Shown here: positions 40,055-52,389 of the stretch, in pieces
Layout: every line of letters begins with the position of its first letter
How positions within the stretch are numbered: the first letter of the stretch is position 1
Source: Macrotis lagotis
Taxonomy: Eukaryota; Chordata; Mammalia; Peramelemorphia; Peramelidae
Length of the DNA: 64,000 nucleotides
Assembly: GCF_037893015.1 (NCBI RefSeq)
Contig: NC_133666.1
Coordinates: 625,097,852-625,161,851, forward strand
Direction of reading: 5' to 3'
Position numbers and translations under genes: made by a program
Notes under the pieces: model-generated
What the model was told of the DNA's origin: nothing
The model's input: only the letters and a program-made list of their open reading frames with translations
The model's database searches: none

Positions 40055-40489
40055 AGAGAAGTCGAACTGAACCGTTTAATCAGCCCAAGGTCAGGGGCTG
40101 AGGGAAGGGAGAGGCATGTGAGATCTCCCAAGAAGGCAGACTTCTGGATCTTCTCTCAAGAAGGTAGACTTCTGGGTCTGTGGGGTCTGTGCCCCTCCTC
40201 TCTTTTTAAATCTTCATTGCAGTTGTCTTTGGCAAAAAAGTCTCCTCTCAGAGTCCAAAGAGGGCCCTTTGGCTCTATTAGTGGACAATAGGCAGCTTGT
40301 GATATCCCTACCCCACCCCACCCCCAATGGGAATGGCTTCCTAGCCATTCCACAAGAAGCTTTAGGACCGGAAGGAGAGAACTGTTCCCCCCTCCCTTGG
40401 GTTACTTCAACAAAGACCAGAGAAACAAAAATGTGGAACACTCCAACTACAGGTCACTGAGGAAAAACAAGGTGGGAGAGAGGGGAAAT

Positions 40490-40527
<38 letters not shown>

Positions 40528-41565
40528 TTCTCTCTCTCTCTCTCTCACATAAATATATATTTTTCATTTGTACCGTTTTGATTCCCTTTCCTCCACAGGA
40601 TTACAAGTTTTCTGTGGAGTTGGGTGGTGGGGAGGGACAACAACCCAAAGGCATCTATTTTTCCACTCCCTTTCAATATAACTTGAACTGGGTAATAGCA
40701 AGTCTCCTAGGATTAGAGGTCTCATGTGATCTAGGGGATGTGAAACCTTATGCAGTATGGCAAAGGATGGATAAGTGGGGAAGGAAGCTGGGAAGGGAGG
40801 ACTGAGCTTGGGGTCCATGGTGAGAATAATATATAACCCTCACATAGTGAGAATATATAACCTCCACAAGAACTAACCCTAGCTTTTTTCACCCCTGATC
40901 TGGGATGTCAGGAGTACTCCCCTACTAACCAAACTGGTCTAACCAGTGAGGGGGGAGATGACAGGAGACCTACAGGGGAACCTGGCTCCTGAGGGGAGAC
41001 CTTCAACAGACTGGCCTCCTCCCTGTTCCCCCAGTCCTCCAAATCAGGTCTTTGAGATCTCAGTTTCTTCTTACTTCATTCTCCACCCCACAACAGTGTA
41101 CTTAGCCACAGAAGCCCAAGAATGGGGCCTGGCAGCCCTTCCCCTTCCCATCTTGTGATTTCCCAGCATGTGGTAGGGTGAAGAAGGGAAGGAGCTATAA
41201 CCGTCAGCTGTCAAGATTTGGGGAAGCTGTGGACTTACACAGTTGGAAGAATAGAAAGGGAGAAGTCTCTAAACCCTTTAGAAACTGGAAGGGAAAAGTG
41301 GAAATTAAAGGCATTAGATAAGGGAAAGAATGAGTAAAGGGATAGTGGTGGAAAAGATGGGGTATCTACAAGGACAGTGCCCTTGTAGTGACCCCTCATA
41401 CCTCTCTAATCTTACTTCAGACTCTTTGGGAAAGAATTCTATCTCATTTCTCATTCCCAATCTTCCAGAGATTGTGGGCTTTGACCAATTCCAAAGAGTC
41501 ATTTACCCTTCAAGTTACCTATATGCCCTCTGGCATCTTCTTCTGACCTCCCAGTCAAACCTCAT
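40055..41565 (-). other. Putative S1PR2 3' UTR with ATTAAA poly(A) signal
   Basis: The first plausible poly(A) signal after the S1PR2 stop on the minus strand is ATTAAA at 40073-40078, giving a 3' UTR near 1.5 kb, similar in size to mammalian S1PR2. It would include a (GT)n/(AC)n tract at 40492-40526. Assignment is tentative. Confidence 0.35.
40492..40546. repeat. (AC)n(TC)n microsatellite
   Basis: About 35 bp of ACACAC followed by CTCTCT. Confidence 0.95.
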
Positions 41566-42618
41566 TCACACCACTGTGTTTCCCTCCATGAATGTAGGTG
41601 ATGTGGGCATCTGGGTGCCACGCTCCAGGGAGCTTGAGCTTCGAAGGGGCAAGAGGCAGTGCCCTGGAGTCCCTCCGTGGCCCTGCCGGACTCTCGGCCC
41701 ACAGCAGCACAGGGGCCGAAGCACCTCCTGCCTCAAATCCCGGCTTCGCCACGTATAGATGACAGGGTTGAGCAGTGAATTGAATGTGGCAAAGGCAAAG
41801 AAGTAGTGGGCTTTGTAGAGCACAGGGCAGGCCCGGACGGGGCAGGAGGTGTCCAGTAGGAGTATAATGAAGGCTGGAAGCCAGCAAAGGATGAAGATAC
41901 CCAACACAATGGTCACTGTCTTCAGCAAGGCCAAGGTTTGTGGTCCAGCCAGCTCTGCATGGCTAGATCGTACCACACAATAGATACGTACATAGAGGGC
42001 AACTATAGCCAGTAAGATGGCAGTAAAGATAGTCACCACAAAGCGGATGTAGGACTTCGCATAGAGTGGCAATACTGTGGAGCAGGCATCCAGATGACCA
42101 AGGCAGTTCCAACCAAGGATGGGCAGACCCCCCAGGGCCAGAGAGATGACCCAGCAAGCCCCGATCAGCAGCAGCATCCGGCAACTCTTGTCGCTACCGT
42201 ATACCTTCACTTTTGCAATAGCTACATGTCGCTCAATGGCAATAGCCAACAGGCTGAAGACTGAGGCAGACAGTGTGATGAAGGCTGTGCCCTCTCGGAC
42301 AAACCAGAGCACAGGGGTCAGCTGCATTGTTCGGGAGCCAGACAGTAGGGTATTGGCAATGAAAGCTGCACCCGCCAGCAGATCAGAGGCTGCCAAGTTG
42401 CCCAGAAACAAGTACATGGCTGAATGAAACTTACTGTTCCGAGCAAAAGCAGTCAATACAAACAGGTTCTCTAGGATGATGGCACAGCAGAGCAGGACGA
42501 TAAGAATTGAGGCTAGATGGCGAGATGACGTGTCTGGGGGTACAGGAGTCTCCTTGGTGAAGTTGTAGTGTTCAAACACCTTGTCTGGATTCAGGTAATC
42601 TTCAAAAGGGCTGCCCAT
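41566..42618 (-). CDS. S1PR2: Sphingosine-1-phosphate receptor 2
   Basis: Class A GPCR of the plasma membrane that binds sphingosine-1-phosphate and couples mainly to G12/13, Gq and Gi. The 350-residue single-exon frame begins MGSPFEDYLNPDKVFEHYNF and ends EGNTVV, three residues shorter than human (353). Visible: N-glycosylation site N19-F-T, seven hydrophobic helices (about 35-59, 68-96, 103-121, 141-159, 184-204, 234-256, 272-292), the Arg-Glu-Gly headgroup motif at the top of TM3 (WFVREG), ERH in place of DRY, CWLP in TM6, NPVIY in TM7, and a CCC cluster (likely palmitoylated) after helix 8. The start is the ATG matching human; the frame stays open upstream but without another in-frame ATG. 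A splice acceptor about 105 bp upstream suggests the usual one intron in the 5' UTR. Confidence 0.98.
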   Translation of the reverse strand: MGSPFEDYLNPDKVFEHYNFTKETPVPPDTSSRHLASILIVLLCCAIILENLFVLTAFARNSKFHSAMYLFLGNLAASDLLAGAAFIANTLLSGSRTMQLTPVLWFVREGTAFITLSASVFSLLAIAIERHVAIAKVKVYGSDKSCRMLLLIGACWVISLALGGLPILGWNCLGHLDACSTVLPLYAKSYIRFVVTIFTAILLAIVALYVRIYCVVRSSHAELAGPQTLALLKTVTIVLGIFILCWLPAFIILLLDTSCPVRACPVLYKAHYFFAFATFNSLLNPVIYTWRSRDLRQEVLRPLCCCGPRVRQGHGGTPGHCLLPLRSSSSLERGTQMPTSPTFMEGNTVV

Positions 42619-42724
42619 GGCCAGCCCCCAGCTGGGGTGGGGTGTTGTCCCACACCCCACCCCCTACTCCCACCAAAAGCCAGATGGGACTCAGTAGCCA
42701 CTCAAGGCCATGGGATTATGAGAG
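42619..42724 (-). promoter_or_regulatory. S1PR2 5' UTR part of coding exon, with splice acceptor and short uORF
   Basis: A pyrimidine tract ending TTTTCCCTAG puts an acceptor at 42725/42724. Downstream, 42691-42711 holds an upstream reading frame of six codons (MALSGY, stop) before the S1PR2 ATG at 42618. The acceptor is a manual call. Confidence 0.6.
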
Positions 42725-45700
42725 CTAGGGAAAAGAAAATACAAATCAGTGAGCAACTTGGGGTGGGGGAGGAATGGGGAGGAATGGGGAGGAACTGATT
42801 TCTACTCCCACCCAGAGTCATTAACAACATGTACTTAACCTTGGAGAATAGACCTGGCATTCCCCCCCCCCCACACACACACACACCCTGCAGCAGGAAC
42901 AGTGGCCTATATCCCTGGACACTCTACCCATTGGCCCATCATCAGGGGCAGAGCCTCATGGTGCAAGCATAGTCTAAGAGATTCAGGTTGGCATCAAAAA
43001 GGATCAGGCAGAAATTTTCAGTGTTTGTCAAATGTACATCTTGTTCAGTTCCACTTCCCAACTTTTTATTCATCACCACTTCCCATCTGTTGCCTTTCCA
43101 TCAAAATTGTTTCATCCCTGCCACGAAACCCATACCTGACTCCCCTTTCTCTTTTCCCTCAACACCAACAGACTCAATCTCAACTATGACCATTAATATC
43201 AATGAGTATAGTCTTTTGCTGCTTTTGTGTGCTCTAAGTATTATATCAGACATAAATTTCATTTCCTCACCCAAATTGTTTACCCTTAGATGTAGTCCTT
43301 TCTCTTTACCCTCCTCCCAAAGTGTCCAGATCTGGATTTTTGCATACTAGAAGGATGGCCCATGATGCTCCTTGGGCTATTGGGCTGATAGCACACTTTT
43401 TTACCTGATCATCTTTGTTACATGTTCACCATCATTTCCCAGTTGGGGTTTCAGTTCCATTAACTTTATATGCCCACAATGATAATGGTCCCAGTGATTA
43501 CAGGTGGGCAAAAGGGATACCAGAGTCTAGCTGAACCCTAGAAATAGCTAACACATTTCTTTTCAGAGATTATTCTACCCCTCTCTTTGTTCTACTGGGT
43601 CCTCCAGACCAAGAGCTTGAGTTCATCCACGTCCACTCACCCCACCCCCAAACTTGAAGGAATCTGATGGTAAAGACTTTCCTCTGGCCTTAGAAGGGAA
43701 CTTTGATCTAAGAAAAGGGACACACACACAGTTTGTCCAATCTTGTGCATTAGGGGGATGAGGATGAGGGGCTGAGTCAGGGAGGAGAGACAGCTTTTTC
43801 AAAAACAACCCTTTGTCATCAGCAGGATGGGGGCGGGGTGGGGGAGGGGGTGGAGGGTGAGCTCAGACAGGGTGTCCCAGGAGGACGCAGGCAGGAGGGG
43901 GGAGGACCTTGTGCTGAGATATATTCCAGATGTGTGAGGCCTCTGGATTGGGTGGAGCCCATGCTCCAGTCACATCCGGTCCAGGGAACTGATGAGGGAG
44001 AGAAGACTGGGGGGATGGGCAGCATGAGGGAGATCATGGGAAAAGGGGGAGACTAAAGAGAATGAGAAGTTGGGGGGGAGTGTCTAGCCTCAAAATGAGA
44101 AATTTCCAAACATAGCAAATGGGGACAATGCTCACAGGAGGAAGGAGAGATGCATGTTGGGGATGGGATAGCCAAACTCTTGGAGAAGCAGATATTATGA
44201 GTCTCCTGGCCCAACACAAAACAAGAAGGGGCCTCTTCTAGGTTGCTTAGAGCAAGGGGAGAGGGGCGGGGAAAGAGAGTCTCTCTACAGAGAAAGCTCC
44301 CCAGTTCATCCAGTTTCATGCTCCCAGTCAGACCAGCCTCTCCCATATGGGAGTATAACCCTAACCCGCCCTTCTCCCCACCCCCACCCACTCAACACCT
44401 CACATTTCAGAAGGTTCTACTCTATAACCCAGGGGCCTCCCCTTATGGGATAGGGCATCAGATCAAGGTAGTAAGGAAACAACTCCCCCAAACTCCATCA
44501 TAACAAGAAATAGGAGTTGGTGCCTTCCCATAGTCAGTCTGGCTGTGCTAGTTCCTAAAACTGCAGCAGTGATCCTGAGCGCTAATACCTACCTCTGGAT
44601 CTTCACCTTGTGTGGGTCCCTATACCTTCACACTAGTGCTGCTTTCTGAGTCTTCCCGGGAACCCCTTGAACTGAGACTCCCCCAGCCTTTTCAACCTCA
44701 GGGACAAACCATGACCAAGTCTGAGGGTCTGGTCCTGCATGGTTGCTTTGGCTCTTGGCCTAGTTCTCTACCGCCTGGGGTAGGGAGGGGGGGAAATCTG
44801 AGGCAGGAGAGAGGGCATCAGTCCTGGTTTGGAAACAGAGGAGGATTTGTCTGTCTCCCTCCCAGGACTGTAGCCCTGCCCAGCTTGGTTGACAGAGGCC
44901 CCTTGTTCCTGGGACTCAACCTTGGGCTCCATGACACTCTCTGCCAGATGGAGTTCAACCAGAGGCAACTCTTTCTTGGAGCCCAGACCCCTCAGCCCAG
45001 GACAGGACTTACATGCTTGGTCTCAAACTGTGGGAAAAGACTCATAAAGGAACCAGTTCATCTTTTGGGTTATTTCCAAATCAGAGAGAGACCTATTGCT
45101 TGACTATTTCCTTCTACAGACTCCTTATGGTGCCCTCAGAGTCCAGCAGGTGACAATGTCCCTTTGAATTCTGATTCTTTGGCTACATTAAGAAGGCAAA
45201 CCGCAAACTCTGGATTTCCTTAGAGGAATGAATGCAATTACTGCCATGTCAAACCTGGGGCTGGATGGAAATTGAGACACTGACCAAAAGCACCAGAGTC
45301 CCATCAGGCCACCCTGAACCTTCCAGAACCGTAACTTCTCAGATCTGCTCCTTCCATAGACTCGTTAGCAACGAATACGAGTTCTGCCTCTTTGAACACC
45401 CACTCCCATTGGCTGTTTTTGCTATCTGCTGGATTATTGCTCTTTTTCCAGATGTAACAGACAGGTGGAACTGCTGAATCGAATAACACCCACAAGCTCT
45501 GTATCAGTCACAAAGTGAAGGGCGGTCCCTATGACTCCTTTCCAGGGCCCCAAGTCCAAAGATTGATTGACGATTGATTTCAGAAGGAAGGAAAAAAATC
45601 CTCATCAGTTAATGGGCCAGCAGATTCCTCCCCTTTCCTCCTCCCAGATACCAGGGCAGTTATCTGGTTCCTGCCCTGGCCACCTGCTGCCGGTTCCCAC

Positions 45701-45879
45701 AGCCTCAGAGGCTGGTGTGGACCACTCTGGAAGTGAGTTCATCAGATCCAGGGTCTCCACAGGAGGCCTAAGGAGCAGAGGCGTCACAGCCGGGTAAACC
45801 GAGGCACTGGCTCTCCGGATCCCAGTCCTGGTGGAAAAGCATCCTGGAGACAGAGCTTCCCCTCCTCCTTCCCGGGCAG
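42725..45879. other. Probable S1PR2 intron 1
   Basis: No transposon or gene recognised; several short G- or C-runs and CA repeats near 42868-42888. Confidence 0.5.
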
Positions 45880-47720
45880 CCTCGGGGCTGGAGCTGAGAC
45901 CCCGGGTGTGGAGGGGCAGGAGGGGCGGGAGATGCAGGCGCTCGTCCCGGTCCCAGGCCCCTCCGGCTCGGCCTCCAGCTCCGGAAATCTCCAGGCCCAG
46001 GGTGGAATGAGGGGTCAGCGCCGGAGCGCCAACGGCCCGGTCTGCGCTTGGGTGGCCCCGGGGGCCTCCCTCCTCCCCCCCGGCCCGAGGCAGCCCCGGG
46101 CGCGGAGGCCTGCCGTCCTCACGGCCAAGCCCGGGGGCCCGCAGCACCTGCCGCCGGGCATCTCCCCGGGATGCTGCGCCGCGTCGGGGCACCGGGGGCC
46201 TCCCGGGCTCCCAGGCTGCGCGTCCCTGCGGCAGCCTGCCCCCTGCCCGGCCCCTGGGGTCTCCCCGCCCCCCTCCGCCGGGAGCATCTGGCGGCCCCGC
46301 CCCCACGGCGCCTCCCCGCGCCCCTGGAATGCCGGGCATCCGCGCCGGGCATCCGCGCCGGCCTGGGCTCCCCGGCGGACTCCGGGGCTCGGGGTGGGGA
46401 GGGGGCCGGGGAGGAGAAGGAAAAGGAAGGAGGGGGCGGGAGCGGGAGGAGGAGGAGGAGGAGGGGAAGTGGCGCGGCCCGGAGGCCCCGGGACGCGGGA
46501 GGGGGCGGGCGCTGCCAAGGGCCGACGGGACCCGCGCGTGGGCCCCGCACCCGGCACGTCTGCGGGCCCGAGGGAAAGTCCCCGCCGCCCCGCCGCGGTG
46601 AGTCAGGCCGGGGCCGAGGCCGGGGCCCGCGCGGGGGAGTGGGGCCGGCACCCGGCGTGGCGCCCGGGGCGACGCGCACGCTCCCTCCCGGGCTGCGTTC
46701 CGGGACCGGGGGAAACTGAGGCAGCGGGCGGGGCCCTGCCGCCGGGGGAGGCCGGCCCGAGCCCCCCGCCCCCGAGCCCCGGGCCCGGCCCGGCGGGGAG
46801 GGGGCGCGGCGGAGCGCGGCCCTCGGTGGCACGCGGGGAAGTCCTGGAAGCCACAGGGGGAAAGCCCCCTCGCGGGCCGCGCGGCGGAGGCCCGGCTGCA
46901 GGCGGGGGCCCTGCGCCTGCACGCGCTCCCCGGCCCCGGCCCGGGGCCCCGCGGGGCGGCAGCCGGGGGTCGCCGGGGGCGCGCCCCTGCCTCCCGCCCC
47001 TCTCCCGGCGACCATGCCCCGCGCGCTCACCTGGCTCCTCCCGGCCGCGCCCCGCCTGCGCCTCCGGAGCCGCCGAGCGGGGCCCCCGGGGCCGGGCCGG
47101 GCCGGGGCCGGGCCCCACGCCGCCTGGCCCGGCTGCCGCTCCCCTCCCTGCGCTCCCCCGGCCGCCGCGGCGGGAGCTGCTGCTCGGGCAGCCGGGCCGG
47201 CGCTGCCTGGGCGCGGGGCGGGGAGAGCCGCCGCCTCTGCGGCCCGCTCGCTCCTCCCCGGCCCTCCCCCTCGCCTTTCCGGACGCGGCCCCGGCGAGCC
47301 AATGTCTTCCAGATGTGGCGGAGCCCCGCGCCCGGAGCGGCGGGAGGGGCCGTACCTGAGCGGCCGCCGCAGCTGTCTTCACTGCTCACCCCCTTTCTGT
47401 GGCAGCCGGGGCAGTCTGCGGGCAACCAGGGGGGCAGACGGGGAGAACCACGACTTCCTCGTGGCCTGGCCTCGGGGGTCCCTCCCAAGGCAGTGCGTCC
47501 CTTGTCCCTCGCCCACCGAGGGCTCTAACCTGGCGCAGTCCCCTCCCCCTCGTCCCCTCCCCCGCCCCAGGTGCTCGCTTAAGTGGACATTCCTTCAGCT
47601 CCGGGAACGGGACGGGGCCGTGACTCCGCTGACCCACCGGGCTGCACCGCCTCCTGAATTCCTCCTCCTCCCGCCTGACCTCCCAGAGTCCCTCATCTCC
47701 CTGGCCTGGGATCCCCTACC
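45880..47720. promoter_or_regulatory. CpG island, probable S1PR2 promoter and non-coding exon 1
   Basis: Very CpG-rich block 3.2 kb upstream of the S1PR2 coding exon. On the minus strand two strong donors occur, CTCAG|GTACGG (exon end 47356) and GCCAG|GTGAGC (exon end 47031); either could end the first, non-coding exon. A plus-strand donor CGCG|GTGAGT lies at 46597/46598. Long open frames here are composition artefacts. Confidence 0.6.
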
Positions 47721-48536
47721 CTGAGGCTCCGCAGAGATGAGATCCAGCTTCTCCCAGCAGCCCGCACTCATCAAATCTTGCTCCCTGGCGTCTTTCAAAA
47801 ATAAACTGTACCCTTGGCCAGTTTCGCTTTTAGGTCTTTTTCCTAGGGAGCAGCTCCAGATGAACTGGGAAGTGGAGGGTCAAGAAGCACATTGACATCT
47901 GATTTCAAAGGGTATACGGGCCACTATAAAAGTGGAGGAGAGACTTAGGGGAGTACACAGAGGGAGGCGGAGTTTAGCAGAAGGGACCCAGACTTCGCTA
48001 TACAGAGTAGGTCCTTGTTCTGGAATGGATCTCCGCCCCCCCCCCCCCCAAACTTACTCATGTTCATCTCCTCTGAGCTTAATCGGGCTGGCACAATTAA
48101 ACCACCACTTGAAGCTCTATTTACTCCACATTTTTTTCAGTCTTAATTACTTACATTTTTATTGGGGTTTTATATCAAACCTTTTTTTTGAATTTAAATA
48201 TTTTGTATATTTGTTTTTTCAACTACAGGCAACAGCAGTTTTTACCAATCTTTTTTTTGCAAGGCTTTGAGCTTTACAGTTTTTCTCCCTCCCCCTTCCC
48301 AGACAGAATTGCTCCACAATTTTGATTCCACCATTTATTAGACTCCTTCCTTGCCTTTATTCTAATCTGATTTGACTCTGATTGATTCTTTGTAGGTTTG
48401 TCCTCAAAATAACCTGTTCCCTGGCTCAAGCACATCCTCTACAGACCAATGTTCTCTTATCTATCTATCCTCAACTCAGAGATGAATTCTTTCCCTTTAT
48501 TCTCACCCGCCCCCCCGAAGAGTAGGCTCCTCTGCC
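47721..48536. other. Intergenic, no gene seen
   Basis: Transition from CpG island to AT-rich DNA; C13 run at about 48037. Confidence 0.5.
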
Positions 48537-48683
48537 CCATCTAGCTGGCTGAGTGATAGATCACAGGCCCTAAAGTCAGGAGGATCAGAGTTCAAATGTG
48601 ACCTCAGATGCTTGGTACATACTGTATGATTCTAGGCAAGTCATTTAACCCCACTGCTTTTCAAAAATGCAAAAAAAAAAAAC
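48537..48683 (+). mobile_element. CORE-SINE, older
   Basis: ATCTAGCTGGCTGAGTGATA head and CAAGTCATTTAACCCCACTG tail. Confidence 0.85.
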
Positions 48684-49540
48684 CAAACTCATTTACTGCT
48701 TTCTTCAGCATCTGTATTTTTTGAACCACAAAAGATTTCTACTAAAGAGAAGTGCATGGGGCTAAGGCTGAAAGTGTTCAAAAGCTGGAAAGGCATGACT
48801 ATCCTCTTGGAGGGACTGAGACTGGACCATGTAGTATGAGAGAAACCAGAATGGACCCTATGCATGGATGTCATATCCAAACTGAGCCTCTTTCTGGGGC
48901 CCATTTCAGGATATTAGCCCTGGGAAATGGCTGTAAGCCAGAACCAGGTGACTGGAATTTCTTTTTTCCTCATCCCTCCTTGCCTAGCAGAATAGGTAGA
49001 CACTAGAGTATGATACAGAAAGATGAATTCTCAGCTATCTCCTGGAGATTGCTGAACGGATATCCCCTCACTGATTCAGGAACCTGAAAGCTGCTGAGGA
49101 AGTCACCCTGCTCCACTTCTGTGGCTTGTTTTCAGTCATGTCATTATAATTGCGGTTCGCTGCCTCCTTATATAGAGATGGGGAGAAGAGAGATTGTGAA
49201 ATCACCTTTGTAGAAGGCAGGGAGAAGATTCAGATTTTCTCCCTACCAAAAAGAACAAGACTGACCCCCCCCCCCCAATGATCTTAGGGACTCACAGTCT
49301 CAGACTCATATATTAACAGGCATAAATTCAGGACAAGAAAAACATATACCCAAAGTTGTAAAAATTCCTACCTGTTGGGTTTTGAACTCAGACTCATTGA
49401 CAACCCAATTTCTCAGTCTCATAGACAAATAGATTCAAAAAGGAACCCATGAAATAGAAAAGTGGGAGCTACTAAAATACAGTACAGGCAAAGTGGATTA
49501 ATAGAAGGCTGGATGAATCAATCCAGAGTAGTGACCGCTG
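48684..49540. other. Intergenic, unassigned
   Basis: Open frames on both strands near 48690-49006 show no recognisable protein. C13 run at about 49265. Confidence 0.45.
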
Positions 49541-49665
49541 TTTTTTGGGGGGTGGGGAAATCAGGGTTAAGTGACTTGCCTGGGTTAGTAAGTATCTGAG
49601 ATCATGTTTGAATTCCTCCTAACTCCAGGGTTGATACTTTATCCATTATGCCATCTGGGTACCCC
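49541..49665 (-). mobile_element. CORE-SINE, older
   Basis: GGGTTAAGTGACTTGCCTGG to ATGCCATCTGGGTACCCC. Confidence 0.8.
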
Positions 49666-49729
49666 TGAATGATACTATTTCTATGCCAACTTGAAGACTA
49701 GATGTCTCTAGCTGAGCTCCCCTTAGCTC

Positions 49730-50390
49730 AGAATTGTTCAACTGTTATCAATGACTTAGATGAAGGTGTAGAGAGAATGATTATCAACCTCCCAGTTAAA
49801 GTGAAACTGGGAAGGATAACTCAAGGCATAGACAGAAAGATGTGCTCATCTTGTTAACTCTAATTGGGGGATAAATGTAAAGTTTTCATTTGAGATTCAA
49901 AAATCAACTTCACAGGTCCAGGATGGGGAGAGAGACATATGAGATAGAGACAGGGACTTTAATAGACCACAAGTTCAATATGAAACAACAGTGTGATAAT
50001 TTAGCAGCCAAAGACTAGAACACCTTTGCAAAATGGGGGTGGGTGGGTTTGAATTAAATTGCCTCTGAGGTCTCTTATGTCTAGATGTGTGAGCCACACT
50101 TTAAACTTAAGCTACATTAATGGAGGCAGAAAACTCCTTTTCACAGGGAAAGCAAGGAACAGTCCCTCGGTCACTGCCCACTCTATGTTGTTTTCAGTTC
50201 AGGACACCACTTTTTGGAAGGACATTGTAACAAACTAATGAATGCAGAGGACTTTGACCAGGAAGGGAAGGGGATTGGGAAGGATTCCATATGAAAATAG
50301 TGGAAGGAAACAGGGGTATTTAGTTTGGAGAAAGGAAAACTTAGAAAGACAATGATATTTGTCCTAAAGTATTTAAAAGGTAACAAGGTA
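49730..50390 (-). mobile_element. L3/CR1 LINE remnant
   Basis: Reversed CR1-type ORF2 end: GATAAATGTAAAGTTTTCAT, TTTTCAGTTCAGGACACCAC, AAGGACATTGTAACAA, GTATTTAGTTTGGAGAAAGG, CTAAAGTATTTAAAAGG. Confidence 0.7.
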
Positions 50391-50394
50391 GGAG

Positions 50395-50625
50395 AATGGA
50401 AATGAGTCTGGACCTGGAGTTAGGAAAAAAATGATTTCAAATATGATCTCAGACACTTTCTAGTTGGTTAATTCTGAGTAAGTCATTTAACTTCTTTAGG
50501 TCTGAATGTCTTTATATGTAAAATGGAGATCATAATAGTTCTTACCTCTCAGGGTTCGGTGAGGATAAAATGAGATAGTATTTGTAAAGCATTTTGCCAA
50601 CATTAAAGTCTTTTATGAAATGATG
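50395..50625 (+). mobile_element. MIR
   Basis: AAGTCATTTAACTTCTTTAG, TGTAAAATGGAGATCATAAT, GTGAGGATAAAATGAGATAG. Confidence 0.75.
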
Positions 50626-51041
50626 ATTCATGAGTTTTGTTCAATTTGACCCTAAAAAACAGAACTAAGAAGAAAAGTTACAGAAGTTTCAGAGAGATAT
50701 ATACATCTTAGGCTTGTTGTTAGAGCTGTTCAAAAGTGGGCAGGGGTCCCTGAGGAGATGATATCATCCTTTAATGAAAATTTGATGAGTATGTTGTAGA
50801 TGAGATTTTGTGTTCAGGTCCAAGGAATGTATGCTTCTCAAGTTTCCTTCCAATTCTGAAATTCTGTGGTTCTGAGACTTATAGACTCAGTCTCTTGATG
50901 TCTCTCTCATGTGTCCCAGGTATAGAGCTCACTTCATAGCAATCTCAATAAGGTGAACCACCAGTCCAGTCCCTTTTACTTTTCCTAATATGGCAACTGT
51001 GTGTTTGGAGAGGGACAGAAGGGATAAGAAGTCTCCCTTAT

Positions 51042-51486
51042 GAACAGAACCGAGAGAACATTGTACATATCAACAACAACATTGTGCTTTCATCAACTGT
51101 GATGGCTGCAGCTCCTCTCAGCAGTACACAGATCAAGGGCTACCCTGGTAGACCCTTTATGAACAGTGTCATCCACATCCAGAGGAAGGAAAAAACAAAA
51201 ACCACAGAATCTTAATGTATACTATGTTCACTTCTTTAAAACTTTGCTTATATTTTCCTTCCTATTTCATGGTTTTCTTTCTTACCCCTTAGATCTAATT
51301 CCTCTTACACAAAATGACTAATATGTAAATATGTTAAACACAAATGTACAACTTTTACCAGACTGTGGCTAAGGGAAGAAGGGAAGGAAGGGAGGGTGGT
51401 AGAAAAATGTGTAACTCATTAATTTGCAAATAGATGAATGTTGAAAAACTACCATAGAATGTAACTGAAAAAATAAAATATCAATA
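51042..51486 (+). mobile_element. L1 3' end
   Basis: Perfect 16-bp duplication AAGAAGTCTCCCTTAT at 51026-51041 and 51487-51502; ends AAAATAAAATATCAATA. Confidence 0.95.
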
Positions 51487-51502
51487 AAGAAGTCTCCCTT
51501 AT

Positions 51503-52389
51503 TCTAGTCATTTTGGAACCGGGAATTCCAGATGCCTCTTTGTTTTATCATCTAAGTCCCTCTGGACAACTCCCATCAGATTCTGATTCACACACATATC
51601 CCTAACTCTGGCTGGTGGGGTGGGGTAAGAGAATAAGAAGGATCTGTGGTTCTATGACCTTTACCCCCATTGGACCTTACCCCTCTTTAGAGGGGAAGTT
51701 TTCACTGGAGGTGGAACCTAGACCAAGGAGCCCTGACTCCAGCACTCTGGTCCTCTCTTCTTTGCCTGCCCAGTGGTAGCATCTGGTAGAATAGGCTGGG
51801 GGATGAACCTGGGGGTAGGACAGGACCTTGTTAGAGGAGAAGGTTGGAGTGATAATTCCCCAACATCCCCGGGGCTATTCCAGTTCCAAGTGACAACTGG
51901 ATCCAGAACTGGGGGAAGGGAACGCCTTCGTCAGAGAAGATTTCCAGATGTTCTTCTTGGCATTCTGAAGGGGATGGGGGGATGAAAGAATGGGAATTTG
52001 AGGGGGGTGGGGCCCAGTTTTGGCTGCAAGAGGCACTGGGGAGGCCTTGAAACTCCAGCCCCAACTCTAGCCACGTCTGCAACAATGTAGCAATCTGGTC
52101 TCAAACCCTCAGGGGAGGATCAATCAACTCTATAGGAGGGAAGGATGGACACAACCTGGGCCCTTAGCCGCAAATAGCTCACCTCAGTGGTTATATTTGT
52201 ATGGGAGTCTGTGTGGGTAATTGGGGGTGAGCAGAAGGAGAGCAGCTGCTCTAGACACCTGTTTACCCTGTCCACCCCCCCTCCACCTCCTGCCCCCATC
52301 AGTATCATAGCAATCTCTCATTATCCACATGCTCGTGTGTATCCACATACAAGTGTATTTGTACATGTGTGTGTGTGTGTGTAAAAGAG
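51503..52389. other. Intergenic, unassigned
   Basis: No gene or transposon recognised; short (GT)n at 52363-52382. Confidence 0.5.

Noticed and set aside
42619-42660. N-terminal extension of S1PR2 by 14 residues
   Set aside because: The upstream in-frame codon is GTG, not ATG; the ATG at 42618 matches the human start.
45605-47724. Open frames of 236-483 codons on both strands at 45.6-47.7 kb
   Set aside because: Same CpG-island artefact; mutually overlapping in several frames and no recognisable protein.
48689-49006. Small frames at 48.7-49.0 kb
   Set aside because: No recognisable family, opposing frames of similar length, no promoter signals.
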